A DNA stretch of 64,000 bases from positions 1 through 64,000 of the forward strand of contig JAIQFI010000033.1 in assembly GCA_020073345.1 (NCBI GenBank). The letters run 5' to 3'. This DNA is from Terriglobia bacterium (GTDB lineage Bacteria; Acidobacteriota; Terriglobia; Bryobacterales; Bryobacteraceae). Shown piece by piece: positions 32,819 to 41,622 of this stretch (within the stretch, counting starts at the first letter, position 1; every line of letters starts with the position of its first letter). The notes under the pieces are model-generated. The model made no database searches. It was given only the letters and a program-made list of their open reading frames with translations, and was not told the DNA's origin. The position numbers and the translations under genes were made by a program.

Positions 32819-33505
32819 ATGTCGAACGACAAATCCAATCGCAAGCCCTTTTTCAGAATTACGCTGTTTCTAGTTTGTGCGATTGTGATGTTCCTGGCTT
32901 TGAACACCCTGTACTCTTTTACAAATACGCTCCAGCGGCTCGACGTTGTAGAGTCGGAGCGCGACCAGTGGCAGCGGCCATCGGACGTTCTTCGAGCGTT
33001 GGACTTGCAGGATGGAAATACCGTCGTCGACCTCGGTTCGGGAGCAGGGTACTTCGCGCTCAAGCTTTCTCCGGCCGTCGGTAAGAGGGGTCAGGTTCTT
33101 GCCGTGGATCTCCGTAAACTGTCCCTGTTCTTCTTGTGGACGCGGGCCCTGCTGCGGGGCGATCACAACCTTGATGTGATCCTTGGAGCCGCGGACGATC
33201 CGCGCCTGCCAACGGGCTCCGTGAACGCGGTGTTGATCTGTAACACGTATCACGAATTCAGCACTCCGGAACGGATGCTCAATCATGTATTTCAGTCCCT
33301 GCGGCCGGGCGGCCGCCTCGTGGTCGTTGATCGAGCTCCTCGCGCCGTCGAAGGGGAACAGGCTCACGAGGTGTCCCTCCCGGTAGTTGAGAGCGAGCTT
33401 CGGCGAAACGGATTCGAGATCGTCAGCCGAGACGGTCAGTTCATTGATCGGCCTGGGGACCTGTGGTGGCTGGTGATCGCGCGGAAGCCGAATTCAAACC
33501 AGTAG
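32819..33505 (+). CDS. Membrane-anchored class I SAM-dependent methyltransferase
   Basis: 228 residues. A hydrophobic anchor at ~13-32 (ITLFLVCAIVMFLALNTLYS) precedes a Rossmann methyltransferase domain: motif I VVDLGSGAGYFALKL, acidic loop AVDLRK, motif IV AVLICNTYHEF, post-motif LRPGGRLVVVDRAP. The substrate is unknown. It sits 18 bases after the second KdpD half and may share the transcript. Its last 12 bases overlap the end of the convergent membrane-protein gene. Confidence 0.82.
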   Translation: MSNDKSNRKPFFRITLFLVCAIVMFLALNTLYSFTNTLQRLDVVESERDQWQRPSDVLRALDLQDGNTVVDLGSGAGYFALKLSPAVGKRGQVLAVDLRKLSLFFLWTRALLRGDHNLDVILGAADDPRLPTGSVNAVLICNTYHEFSTPERMLNHVFQSLRPGGRLVVVDRAPRAVEGEQAHEVSLPVVESELRRNGFEIVSRDGQFIDRPGDLWWLVIARKPNSNQ

Positions 33506-34117
33506 CGCTACAAAACCGGTTACCACCAATGCGATCGCCCAGATCAGATCCAGATTGAACCACGACCGGCGAAGCATGGCCAGGCCGAATTTCTGATAGA
33601 TGAGCAACGCCGCCGCCGCGGTCACGGTGAAGTATCCCAGCGTGTGGATGAGCGTGGCCCAGATTCCGCCAGCCGCGCTTGAGGATGCGGCCACATGATG
33701 ATGCGCGTGTGGCCCGCTCGCCAACACTACCGGCAACACCATGAGGCCGGCGCCGTGCGCCGAAGCCATGAGAAATGACCAGATGGTGAGGTCGCGAAAG
33801 CCCACTTGCATGCCGCCCCAGCGGAAATGCCGGCTGCGGACGAGCTTGTACACGCCCAGCCCCACCAGCGTCACGGCCACGCCGATCCGGATGTACGTCA
33901 TCGGCAGCGCGACTTGGGCAAGCTGAGCGATGAGAACCACCACGCCGATCGCGAGCGCGTGGCCCAGAGCGATGGGCGGCAGCGACCACGCGACGGCGCG
34001 CGCACGATGCTCTTGCATGCCGCGAGCCACCGCGAACAACCACCCCATTCCGGGATTGATGCCGTGATACGCCCCCAGAAGGAACAGCGTGGACCAGGCT
34101 CCAATGGATTCCGTCAT
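33494..34117 (-). CDS. Polytopic membrane protein with conserved-looking histidines
   Basis: 207 residues, about six membrane helices. Histidines sit in or near helices: GAYHGINPG (His18), ALGHALAIG (His53), SAHGAGLM (His121), plus a loop cluster PHAHHH (137-141) and LIHTLGY (His158). The pattern recalls HupE/UreJ or NicO-type metal permeases, but no signature is decisive. Its ATG overlaps the TGA of the SBP56-type gene by four bases, so it is co-translated with it, suggesting metal delivery to or anchoring of that protein (inference). Confidence 0.6.
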   Translation of the reverse strand: MTESIGAWSTLFLLGAYHGINPGMGWLFAVARGMQEHRARAVAWSLPPIALGHALAIGVVVLIAQLAQVALPMTYIRIGVAVTLVGLGVYKLVRSRHFRWGGMQVGFRDLTIWSFLMASAHGAGLMVLPVVLASGPHAHHHVAASSSAAGGIWATLIHTLGYFTVTAAAALLIYQKFGLAMLRRSWFNLDLIWAIALVVTGFVALLV

Positions 34118-35508
34118 GCGTAGCAGTAGGAGTCTGAGGAAGCGTCGCCGCCTTCCAGACGGACCTGGTGACCGCGCAGTTCACCAAAATCGACAAGGAA
34201 CTTGGGATCGATCTGCATGCCGCCTTCCGGCTTGGCGTCGAGCTTCACCATCCAGCTCCGGATGCCTTCCGGATAAAACTGCGCGTCCCACGGAGTATAG
34301 AGAGAATTGGTGAAGTAGATTCGCTTTCCATCGCGGCTGAGCTCGACCATTTGCGGGGCGCCGTTCAACGGAGTCTTGGGATTCTTGGGATGCGCAGCCT
34401 TGCGGACGATTCCACCCAGGTGCACCGATCCGGTTTTGCGCGGGTGGAAGGGATCGGAGACATCGAATTGCAAAAACTCGCCGGTGCCAAAGCAGGAAAC
34501 GTATAGAAAGCGGTCGTCGAGAGAGAGATTGATGTCCGTGATCAGTGGTGGAACGGCCTTGAAGCCTTGGAGTAGCGGCGGCAGGGCTGCCGGATCGGCA
34601 GGCTCGGCCGGAATTTCGATCACCTTCTTGATTCCCCATTTGCCGTTGTCACGGTGCCAGAGCCAGATCGACGCGGAAAGATCTTTCAGCGAGACCACCA
34701 CTCCCAGAAAACCGTATGCGCGGGTGGGGTCGTGCGCCGGACGAAGTTCCAGCACCATCTGTTGCTCGGGTCCTAAATCGAGTTCCTGCAGATGACGCCT
34801 TTTAGGCAGATCCCAGACGTGCAGCTTGTGGCCATAGCCGCCAGCCAACAGAATCTCTGGATTCACTCCCTTGCTCACCATGTTGGGTGTTCCCCATTCG
34901 CTGGTGAGGAGAGTGTCGAATCCCAGGTGCCACCAGAAATCATATGAGAGTTTCTGAGGGCCTCGATCCAGCTCCCATTTCCCGAGGACATCGAAGCTCT
35001 CGTGATCCATCACGAAAATTCCGCCGGGACCGTCGCCGCCTGGAGCTCCCAGCGCGCTCATCAAGATCCCGTCGGGACCGCAATGAACCGTGTGCGGGGA
35101 CGCGTATCCCGTGCGCGCGGCCAGCGTCTCCGGCTCAATCACCTTCACGATTTGCGGTTTGCGCGGATCCGGCTTGGTGTCGATGACATGGATGCGCGAC
35201 GAATGGATGCCCGGCACCACCAGGTAGCGGCGTTCCACATGGGGATGCGCAGCGTGCGGGCATAGGCAGGCGCTGCACGCGTTCCAGCCGAAGTGATGCA
35301 ACTCGTCACCGGCATTCGGCATGTCCACCTGGCCAACGATATGGCCATAGCCAGAGGAGGAGACATCGACGTCCACAACGCCCAGCGCGTCGTGACGGCC
35401 GTTATCCTTTCCGTTGACCATCGCGACGTATGCCAGCTTTTCCGCCGGAGCATCCATGGCCATCTTGGGCGAGGGGTAGAACGTGGGATCGGGGCGCCAA
35501 ATCGACAT
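34114..35508 (-). CDS. Selenium-binding protein 56 family (methanethiol oxidase-like)
   Basis: A 464-residue cytoplasmic-looking protein, typical length for the SBP56/SELENBP1 family. Signature HHFGWNACSACLC (His71-His72, Cys78, Cys81, Cys83), then HPHVERRYLVVPGI, TVHCGPDGILMSALG, YDFWWHLGFDTLLTSEWG and the C-terminal HQVRLEGGDASSDSYCY. Human SELENBP1 and bacterial MtoX members oxidise methanethiol to formaldehyde, H2S and H2O2 using copper. AAAGGAG lies nine bases before the ATG. It overlaps the downstream His-rich membrane protein. Confidence 0.92.
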   Translation of the reverse strand: MSIWRPDPTFYPSPKMAMDAPAEKLAYVAMVNGKDNGRHDALGVVDVDVSSSGYGHIVGQVDMPNAGDELHHFGWNACSACLCPHAAHPHVERRYLVVPGIHSSRIHVIDTKPDPRKPQIVKVIEPETLAARTGYASPHTVHCGPDGILMSALGAPGGDGPGGIFVMDHESFDVLGKWELDRGPQKLSYDFWWHLGFDTLLTSEWGTPNMVSKGVNPEILLAGGYGHKLHVWDLPKRRHLQELDLGPEQQMVLELRPAHDPTRAYGFLGVVVSLKDLSASIWLWHRDNGKWGIKKVIEIPAEPADPAALPPLLQGFKAVPPLITDINLSLDDRFLYVSCFGTGEFLQFDVSDPFHPRKTGSVHLGGIVRKAAHPKNPKTPLNGAPQMVELSRDGKRIYFTNSLYTPWDAQFYPEGIRSWMVKLDAKPEGGMQIDPKFLVDFGELRGHQVRLEGGDASSDSYCYA

Positions 35509-35529
35509 TTTGAAATTCTCCTTTCGGAC

Positions 35530-36357
35530 CTAGAGCGTAACAGTAATTCGCATGAAGGTGGCAGGTATGAAAGTCCCGGCGTCCTTACTCTTGTTCTGCG
35601 AGTTCGCCAGCTCCACAAGTTGCTTGTGGAGTTCCTCCGCCTTCCCGTTTTTCTCGGCCGCTTCGACGGCGTTCATGGTCGGCCCATAGAATTTTTCGAA
35701 TAGCTCTATGAACTGTGTTGGGCTTTTGTCGGGCGAGGTAAAGTAGTACGTGTCGTTGACCATGGAGACTTTCTCCTTGGGCACTCCTGCCTGGCCAAAG
35801 CGTTCGATGATGTGGCTCTCCACACCCCACGTCATGGGACTGATGAAGCCTTCCGGCGGTGGAGGCGTAAACGCTGAGCTGATCTTCAGCACCTGCGATA
35901 CGAACGTGGGATCGTTCGGAATCCAGTTGCCCATTACAATGCGACCGCGGGGTTTCGTGACGCGCACCATCTCCTTGGCGACATCGAAGGGCTTAGGGGC
36001 AAACATGGCGCCAAACACGGAGATGGTCAGATCAAACGAATGATCGCCGACGCCCGCTAAGTTGCTCGCGTCTCCTTCTTGAAACTTCAGCTTGCTGAGA
36101 CCCGCCACAGCGGCGCGTTTGTTCCCGGCCTCCACCAGGTTCCTGGCGATGTCGATTCCAACCACTTCCGCTCCCGTTCGGGCCAACGGGATCGCCGTGG
36201 TACCGTCTCCGCAGCCGAGGTCCAGAACCCGCAGCGGCGGCGTTATCTTGAGGGACTGAACGACTGCTTCTCCAGATTGGCGCATGAAAGCGGCAATCTC
36301 GGTGAAGTCGCCTTTTTCCCACAATGCCTTGTTTGGATTAACGATACTCGGATTCAC
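35530..36357 (-). CDS. Class I SAM-dependent methyltransferase
   Basis: 275 residues. Motif I RVLDLGCGDGTTAIPLA, acidic VVGIDIARNLVEAG, motif II EGDASNLAG, motif III VTKPRGRIVMGNWIPND. This is the ubiE/methyltransf_11 type, but with a C-terminal ~110 residues (GFISPMTWGVESHIIERFGQ) typical of small-molecule methyltransferases. The start is GTG at 36357 behind AAAGGAG. Divergent from the AraC gene with 51 bp between them, so AraC may control it. Transcribed toward the SBP56 gene, 21 bases away. Confidence 0.85.
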   Translation of the reverse strand: MNPSIVNPNKALWEKGDFTEIAAFMRQSGEAVVQSLKITPPLRVLDLGCGDGTTAIPLARTGAEVVGIDIARNLVEAGNKRAAVAGLSKLKFQEGDASNLAGVGDHSFDLTISVFGAMFAPKPFDVAKEMVRVTKPRGRIVMGNWIPNDPTFVSQVLKISSAFTPPPPEGFISPMTWGVESHIIERFGQAGVPKEKVSMVNDTYYFTSPDKSPTQFIELFEKFYGPTMNAVEAAEKNGKAEELHKQLVELANSQNKSKDAGTFIPATFMRITVTL

Positions 36358-36408
36358 AAATCTCCTTTGCTTGGACTACAATCGTACAATCCGCCTGCTG
36401 AGACGTCT

Positions 36409-37494
36409 ATGTCCGAGCGTCTTCATGATTTGCTCGGACGTCTTGCAGAAGCGGATTCCTTTGCCTGGAGGCCAGGAAACGTTGCAGACAATCCAGGGGA
36501 CCGAATGGACGCATTCTCCCAAATCCTGAGCGGAGTCAAACTGAACGGAGCTGTCTTCTTCAGCGCTGAATTCTCGGCTCCGTGGGGATTTTCGACGCCC
36601 CCGACGAAGGTGATGGCGGCGACACACGCTCCGGGGGCGGCACATCTTGTGCTCTACCATTTGGTCATTGAGGGCGGGGCCTTCATCGAGTTAACGGATG
36701 AACAGTGCATCGAGCTCAGGCCCGGAGATATTGTCATCTTTCCGCATGGGGATCCTCACCACATGAGCAGCGGCAAAGATGCAGCCCGGCCATTCCCGAA
36801 CTACGGGATCAGCGCTAAGATCAGGTCGCGCGACTTGAGTCCCTTACACGCCGGCGGCGGTGGTGAAATTTCGCGGTTCGTGTGCGGGTACATGACGTGC
36901 GACCCCCACCTCAGCCGCCCGATATTGAGCGGACTTCCGCCCGTTTTCAAGGTCAACATCCGAACCGATCGGTCCGGGCACTGGCTGGAGAATTCCATTC
37001 TGCACCTGGTGGAAGAAGCCGCTTCGGGACGAATCGGCAGCGAAGCTATGCTTGCTAAACTCTCTGAGGCCTTATTCGTGGATACGTTACGTCGCTACGT
37101 GGCCACTTTGCCCGAACAACAAACAGGATGGCTCGCGGGAGCGCGCGATCCCATCGTGGGGAAAAGCCTGGGCTTGCTGCATAGCCGCATTGCCCATCCC
37201 TGGACGATCGCGGATCTCGCGGACGAGGTGGGCATCTCGCGGTCCGCACTGGTGGAGCGCTTCACCCGCTATCTCTCCGAGCCACCCATGACATACTTGA
37301 GCCGCTGGAGGCTTCAATTGGCCGCGCGATCGCTCGAAAGCACATCGCGCGGCGTCGCGGAAATCGCCGCCGACGTCGGATACGAATCGGAGGCGTCCTT
37401 CAGTCGTGCATTCAAGCGCGAGTTCGGGCAGCCTCCAGGCCGATACCGTAGCGATCACAAGAGTGCGTCCGTTCAAACGAGCGCCCACGTGTGA
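36409..37494 (+). CDS. AraC-family transcriptional regulator with cupin N-terminus
   Basis: 361 residues from the ATG at 36409; longer upstream starts run into the divergent gene. The N-terminal ~200 residues form a cupin sensor (GGAFIELTDEQCIELRPGDIVIFPHGDPHHMSSG). The C-terminal ~100 residues are the double helix-turn-helix: IAHPWTIADLADEVGISRSALVERF and GVAEIAADVGYESEASFSRAFKREFGQPPGRYR. It likely controls the divergent methyltransferase gene and itself. Two TACAAT copies (36377-36382, 36385-36390) in the spacer could be operator half-sites or a -10. Ligand unknown. Confidence 0.88.
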   Translation: MSERLHDLLGRLAEADSFAWRPGNVADNPGDRMDAFSQILSGVKLNGAVFFSAEFSAPWGFSTPPTKVMAATHAPGAAHLVLYHLVIEGGAFIELTDEQCIELRPGDIVIFPHGDPHHMSSGKDAARPFPNYGISAKIRSRDLSPLHAGGGGEISRFVCGYMTCDPHLSRPILSGLPPVFKVNIRTDRSGHWLENSILHLVEEAASGRIGSEAMLAKLSEALFVDTLRRYVATLPEQQTGWLAGARDPIVGKSLGLLHSRIAHPWTIADLADEVGISRSALVERFTRYLSEPPMTYLSRWRLQLAARSLESTSRGVAEIAADVGYESEASFSRAFKREFGQPPGRYRSDHKSASVQTSAHV

Positions 37495-37531
37495 TACCGT
37501 TGATCGAATCATCTTGAACGGGAGGCATTCC

Positions 37532-39436
37532 GTGCGTACATTTAGGTGGGGAAACGCCGCTCTAGCGGCGGGAATCCTGACGCTTTCAGCAGGAACGTGG
37601 CTGCGGGCGCAACAGGCCGCGAAGCCGGCGAACCCAACGCCAGTAAACGTGGATGGCAAGGTGCTGCGTACTGCGGCCGCGGCCAATGACGCACTGCCCG
37701 GCTCCTGGCTGAGCTATGGACGCAACCAGAACGAGACGCGCTATAGCACGCTGAAGCAGATCAACGACACGAATGCGAAACGCCTGGGGCTGGCGTGGTC
37801 TTATGTAGTCGGTGCCGGGGGCGGCAATCAAGAAGGCACGCCGCTGATGTGGAACAACACCCTCTACGGCATCACCACCTGGAGCGTGGTGTACGCACTG
37901 GACGCGCGCAGCGGCAAGGAGTTGTGGCGCTGGGATCCGGAAATAAACCAGACCGCGGTGCGCCCGAAGATCTGCTGCGGCATCGTGAACCGCGGCCTCG
38001 CGATCTACAACGGCATGATCATCGCCGCGGTCAACGACGGCCGGCTCCAGGCTTTGGACGCGATCACGGGTAAGCCGGTGTGGGAATCGCGCGTGGCGTA
38101 TCCGCAGGATCTCTACACGCTGACGATGGCTCCGCGGATCGCCGGCGGCAAGGTGATCATCGGGGCGTCGGGCGGCGACAAGCCCACCCGTGGATTTTTT
38201 GCGGCGTTTGACGCGGCGACAGGGCATAAGGCATGGACGTTCTATACAGTCCCCGGGAATCCTGAGTTACCGCCGGAGAATGATGCGATGAAGGCTGCCC
38301 TCAAGACCTGGGGCGGCGACTTCTGGACCAAGGGCGGCGGCGGAGCCGTTTGGGACGGCTTCGCATATGATCCCGACGCGAACCTGGTCTACGTGGGCAC
38401 GGGCAACGCCGAACCGTGGGTGCAGAAATTCCGCGGCGCGCAGGGAGTGGACAACTTATACACGTGCTCGATCCTGGCGGTGGACCTTACCACAGGCCTG
38501 CTCAAGTGGCATTTCCAAACCACGCCGAACGACAACTGGGATTTCGACAGCGTGCAGCAGTTGATGCTGCTGGACCTGAACATCAAAGGCAAACAGCGCA
38601 AGGTCATCACTCAGGCGTCGAAGAACGGCTTCTTCTGGGTGCTGGATCGTATTACGGGCGAGTTCATCTCCGGCGCTCCCTATGTGAAGACGAATTGGGC
38701 CAGCGGGCTGGACGCCAAGGGCCGCCCGATCGTGAATCCGGAAGCCTACTACGATCTCGATCCGATCTCGCTGTTCCCGACCGGCGGCGGCGCCCACAAC
38801 TGGTCGCCGATGTCCTACAATCCCGCCACCGGCTACGTGTACATCCCGGTGTTCCTGCAACCGTTCACCTACGCGGCGACAAAAGAGCTTGCACCGGGCT
38901 CCACCGGCTACGCGTTCGGCGCGGGCACTCCCAAGCCGATCGGAGGGCCGGTGATCGGGCCGCCTACGGCCGAGGGCATGCGCGCAGCCCTGCAGGCGTG
39001 GGACCCGGTGAACCAGAAGCTCGCATGGCGCATCGACGGCGGGGGCGGCATCGGCGGCGGCACGGCGACCACCGCGGGAAATCTGGTGTTCCAGGTGATC
39101 AACGACGGGCGCTTCCGAGCGGTGACGGCCGACAAGGGCGAGATCCTGTATGAGATCCAGACCGGGCGCACAGGCATGGCTCCGCCGATCACTTATGAGG
39201 CGGACGGTAAGCAATACGTGGCGTTTCAGGGCGGTTTGGGGCGTCCGGCGACGACCGTGGGTCCGAATGACGCGAAAATCGACAACCCGCCGATGATGTT
39301 CGTGTTCGCGCTGGACGGGAAGGCGGAATTGCCAAAGCCTGCTCCACCACCCGCTCCGCCCGGTGCTCCGCCACAGAACAACAATAACCCGCCGCCGGCG
39401 GCTCCCGGAGCGGCTCCGGAGTTGCAGCAGCGCTAG
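37532..39436 (+). CDS. Secreted PQQ-dependent alcohol-dehydrogenase-like beta-propeller
   Basis: 634 residues. The GTG at 37532 is chosen for GGGAGG six bases upstream and because it opens a signal peptide (RTFRWGNAALAAGILTLSAG). Eight-bladed quinoprotein fold with tryptophan-docking motifs. The vicinal disulfide pair Cys148-Cys149 in KICCGIVNRG and likely catalytic Asp334 in TPNDNWDFD match methanol/ethanol dehydrogenase-type enzymes. There is no cytochrome c domain, so electrons need a separate acceptor. The C-terminal tail is unusual: a Pro/Ala/Asn-rich stretch (PAPPPAPPGAPPQNNNN). Stands alone between araC and vapBC. Confidence 0.85.
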   Translation: MRTFRWGNAALAAGILTLSAGTWLRAQQAAKPANPTPVNVDGKVLRTAAAANDALPGSWLSYGRNQNETRYSTLKQINDTNAKRLGLAWSYVVGAGGGNQEGTPLMWNNTLYGITTWSVVYALDARSGKELWRWDPEINQTAVRPKICCGIVNRGLAIYNGMIIAAVNDGRLQALDAITGKPVWESRVAYPQDLYTLTMAPRIAGGKVIIGASGGDKPTRGFFAAFDAATGHKAWTFYTVPGNPELPPENDAMKAALKTWGGDFWTKGGGGAVWDGFAYDPDANLVYVGTGNAEPWVQKFRGAQGVDNLYTCSILAVDLTTGLLKWHFQTTPNDNWDFDSVQQLMLLDLNIKGKQRKVITQASKNGFFWVLDRITGEFISGAPYVKTNWASGLDAKGRPIVNPEAYYDLDPISLFPTGGGAHNWSPMSYNPATGYVYIPVFLQPFTYAATKELAPGSTGYAFGAGTPKPIGGPVIGPPTAEGMRAALQAWDPVNQKLAWRIDGGGGIGGGTATTAGNLVFQVINDGRFRAVTADKGEILYEIQTGRTGMAPPITYEADGKQYVAFQGGLGRPATTVGPNDAKIDNPPMMFVFALDGKAELPKPAPPPAPPGAPPQNNNNPPPAAPGAAPELQQR

Positions 39437-39465
39437 GGTTTCCTCCGTCACTGCGGCTTCCCCGC

Positions 39466-39497
39466 TTGACTTTACGCGGGTAAGACGATATCTTACC
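39466..39497 (+). promoter_or_regulatory. vapBC promoter with operator palindrome over the -10
   Basis: -35 TTGACT (39466-39471), 17-base spacer, -10 TATCTT (39489-39494). A perfect 7-bp inverted repeat GGTAAGA-cgata-TCTTACC (39479-39497) covers the -10. Predicted transcription starts about seven bases after the -10, which falls on the GTG of the antitoxin at 39501. Suits autorepression by an AbrB-type VapB-VapC complex. Confidence 0.65.
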
Positions 39498-39500
39498 TAC

Positions 39501-39731
39501 GTGAAGACGATTGTCTCATCCAAAGGCCAGATTGTTCTGCCGGCCGAGCTTCGGCATGCGGACCGCATCGAGCCAGGCCAGGAGTTCGATGTCGAGCGTC
39601 TCGACCGCGGGGACTATCGTCTTGTTCGGCGTGCGGCTCCGCCCAACGAGGGCGTAGTCGACTGGCTGCTTTCCTGTCCGCAAAAGGGCTTTTTCGTCCC
39701 CGTCGACTCTGAATCAACCGACACTCTGTGA
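39501..39731 (+). CDS. vapB: VapB-type antitoxin (SpoVT/AbrB fold)
   Basis: 76 residues starting at GTG. The N-terminal swapped-hairpin domain shows TIVSSKGQIVLPAELRHADR and GQEFDVERLDRGDYRLV. The C-terminal tail (VDWLLSCPQKGFFVPVDSES) would wrap the toxin active site. It binds its own operator through the AbrB domain. Its TGA overlaps the toxin GTG (GTGA). No Shine-Dalgarno lies upstream, which agrees with a leaderless message. Confidence 0.88.
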   Translation: MKTIVSSKGQIVLPAELRHADRIEPGQEFDVERLDRGDYRLVRRAAPPNEGVVDWLLSCPQKGFFVPVDSESTDTL

Positions 39732-40138
39732 AATACCTGGTCGATGCCAACGTCTTGAGCGAGCCGACCAAACCAGTGCCCGATCCCCGTGTGATGGAGT
39801 GGCTTCGCGAGAATGAGCCGGAGATCGCCGTCGATCCCGTCATTCTCGGCGAACTGCGATTCGGAATCCTCATCCTTCCCCGGGGAAGAAAGCGGGCCGC
39901 GCTGGAGCGCTGGTTCGACGCAGGAGTGGGGAGTCTCCATTGCCTGCCTTGGGACGCGGCCACAGGTCTGAAATGGGCGGAATTGCTAGCGCGGCTTCGG
40001 AAAACCGGGAAAGCGATGCCGGTCAAAGATAGCCTCATCGCGGCGACCGCAGCCGTTCATAACCTCGCGATCGCTACTAGGAACCGTACCGATTTCGTGA
40101 ATGCAGGTGTGAGCATAGTCGATCCGTTTGTGGGCTGA
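39728..40138 (+). CDS. vapC: VapC-type PIN-domain toxin
   Basis: 136 residues. PIN-domain acidic residues are intact: Asp6 (YLVDANVLSEP), Glu42 (ILGELRFGI), Asp101 (VKDSLIAATA) and Asp122 (TRNRTDF). The family cleaves tRNA or rRNA in a Mg2+-dependent way and is held inactive by VapB. Starts at GTG overlapping the antitoxin stop. Convergent with the PIN-like gene at 40175. Confidence 0.92.
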   Translation: MKYLVDANVLSEPTKPVPDPRVMEWLRENEPEIAVDPVILGELRFGILILPRGRKRAALERWFDAGVGSLHCLPWDAATGLKWAELLARLRKTGKAMPVKDSLIAATAAVHNLAIATRNRTDFVNAGVSIVDPFVG

Positions 40139-40174
40139 AACCGTTTGGCTGCGCCGTTTGCCGACTACCAAGTT

Positions 40175-41407
40175 TCAGATCGGAGCATTCGGCATGTCCT
40201 TCCGCACCTGATAGAAATCACCGCGCTTCCTCCTAATGAAGCGGTCAATCCTCATCATCTCGACCTCTTCCGTTGGGTCGACGTTGTCAGCCGATTCCGT
40301 CGGTAAGTTCCCCAATTCTCTGATGGCTTCTAGCAACTGTGGGTGATTGGTTTGGTCAGGCGGCCCGACATCACGTTGTTCTCTCCACGAGGAGCCAGCG
40401 TACCGGTCATATAGTGCTGCGACGAGGCGCTCAACCTGCGCTGGAGGAACTGGTGCCAGCGCGTAGATACCTTGTTCCCGTGCATTCTCCGGCAGTGTGA
40501 GATAGTATTCCACGATTTGTTTGAGGTTGGCCTTCAGGTCTTGTCCCCAAACGAACTCCTGGTTCGCTCGCATGAATAGTTCTGCGCACCGGCGGTGCGC
40601 TTTGTCGGACGAAACGAAAAGGTCACAGAACGGCAGGTAGTACAAATACGCCATGTCCATCCGGTGTTCGTCCGTCAAAAGCTTCGCGACCACTGCAATG
40701 TGAAAGAACACGGCCACTGTGAAGACGTAAGCCCCATACGGAGCGAATGTCGGAAGCGGCGGAAATCCAGCCTCTTTCCATCGAGCGTAAATCAGGTCCT
40801 CTGCGTGATCTGACAGTCCCAAGGCAAAAGGGGCTAAGTTGATTCGATCCTGTGGTGCATCAGGACTCGCAACGAAGGCCTCAGCCATCGCCTTCGCCTG
40901 CCCCAGGTTCTTACATTCTGAACTCTTCACGCCCATGATCTCAAGCGCTGCGCGGATGCTGGAGGCGTCTGGGTAAAGATTGTCGCGCCACGCCTTCGCG
41001 AAGCCTCGCTCAACTTCCAAGAATCTCCTCTGCTGCCAACGCGAATACGCTTGTTCCTCAGGTGAGGGTTCGTAAACCACTCCCCGTTTTCCGTGGACGC
41101 GAACCTCCCTGCCCATGGCCTTCGGGATCCGCCCGTCCATGGGCATCTCATCACCCAAGAAACTGTTCACGGAAATCATCTGATGGTTTGCGCAAATCGC
41201 AACGTTCAACTCAGGGGTCTTGTCGGCGATGAGCCCTACCTCTTGTTCGCGTGTTCGAGCTTCACGTTCAGCTTTGGCAAGATCAGCCAACGTCTCGACG
41301 TGAAAAATCGGGCACAATACGCTCAAGAAGAACTTGTCGAAGAAAAGAGACTCATTGGGGTTAAGGCCCTGCAAAAACGACTTGTCAAAGACGGCCTTTG
41401 GAAGCAA
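40175..41407 (-). CDS. Large PIN-like-fold protein, unknown function
   Basis: 410 residues. Both ends look like parts of a PIN nuclease: KAVFDKSFLQGLNP (Asp8) and HVETLADLAK (Glu38) at the front, and much later RMDMAYLYYLPFCDLFVSSD (Asp251, Asp262, Asp268). Between them lies a ~200-residue insert (including HGKRGVVYEPSPEEQAYSRW), and a ~140-residue C-terminal extension follows. The start is TTG at 41407 with AAGGA seven bases upstream; Asp8 near the start supports it. Base composition appears less GC-rich than the neighbours, a sign of transfer. Divergent from the MBL gene; no antitoxin candidate is adjacent. Confidence 0.6.
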   Translation of the reverse strand: MLPKAVFDKSFLQGLNPNESLFFDKFFLSVLCPIFHVETLADLAKAEREARTREQEVGLIADKTPELNVAICANHQMISVNSFLGDEMPMDGRIPKAMGREVRVHGKRGVVYEPSPEEQAYSRWQQRRFLEVERGFAKAWRDNLYPDASSIRAALEIMGVKSSECKNLGQAKAMAEAFVASPDAPQDRINLAPFALGLSDHAEDLIYARWKEAGFPPLPTFAPYGAYVFTVAVFFHIAVVAKLLTDEHRMDMAYLYYLPFCDLFVSSDKAHRRCAELFMRANQEFVWGQDLKANLKQIVEYYLTLPENAREQGIYALAPVPPAQVERLVAALYDRYAGSSWREQRDVGPPDQTNHPQLLEAIRELGNLPTESADNVDPTEEVEMMRIDRFIRRKRGDFYQVRKDMPNAPI

Positions 41408-41622
41408 TCCTGAGTCCTTTTTGACGATCCTAACATATGGCGAAAAATGGGCGAATGTGCCAGATTTTTGCCGGCGGTGAAGCCATTTCGATTAGATGAA
41501 GCTAGTAGATCAACTTCCGGGCGGGACTGCCGGACAAAGCAGGATTTTGTATGAGATCCAGACCTGCCATCAGGGGGATGTTTTCCGGGCGTCGGAGGAG
41601 TATACTGTAAACGCACTTAACC

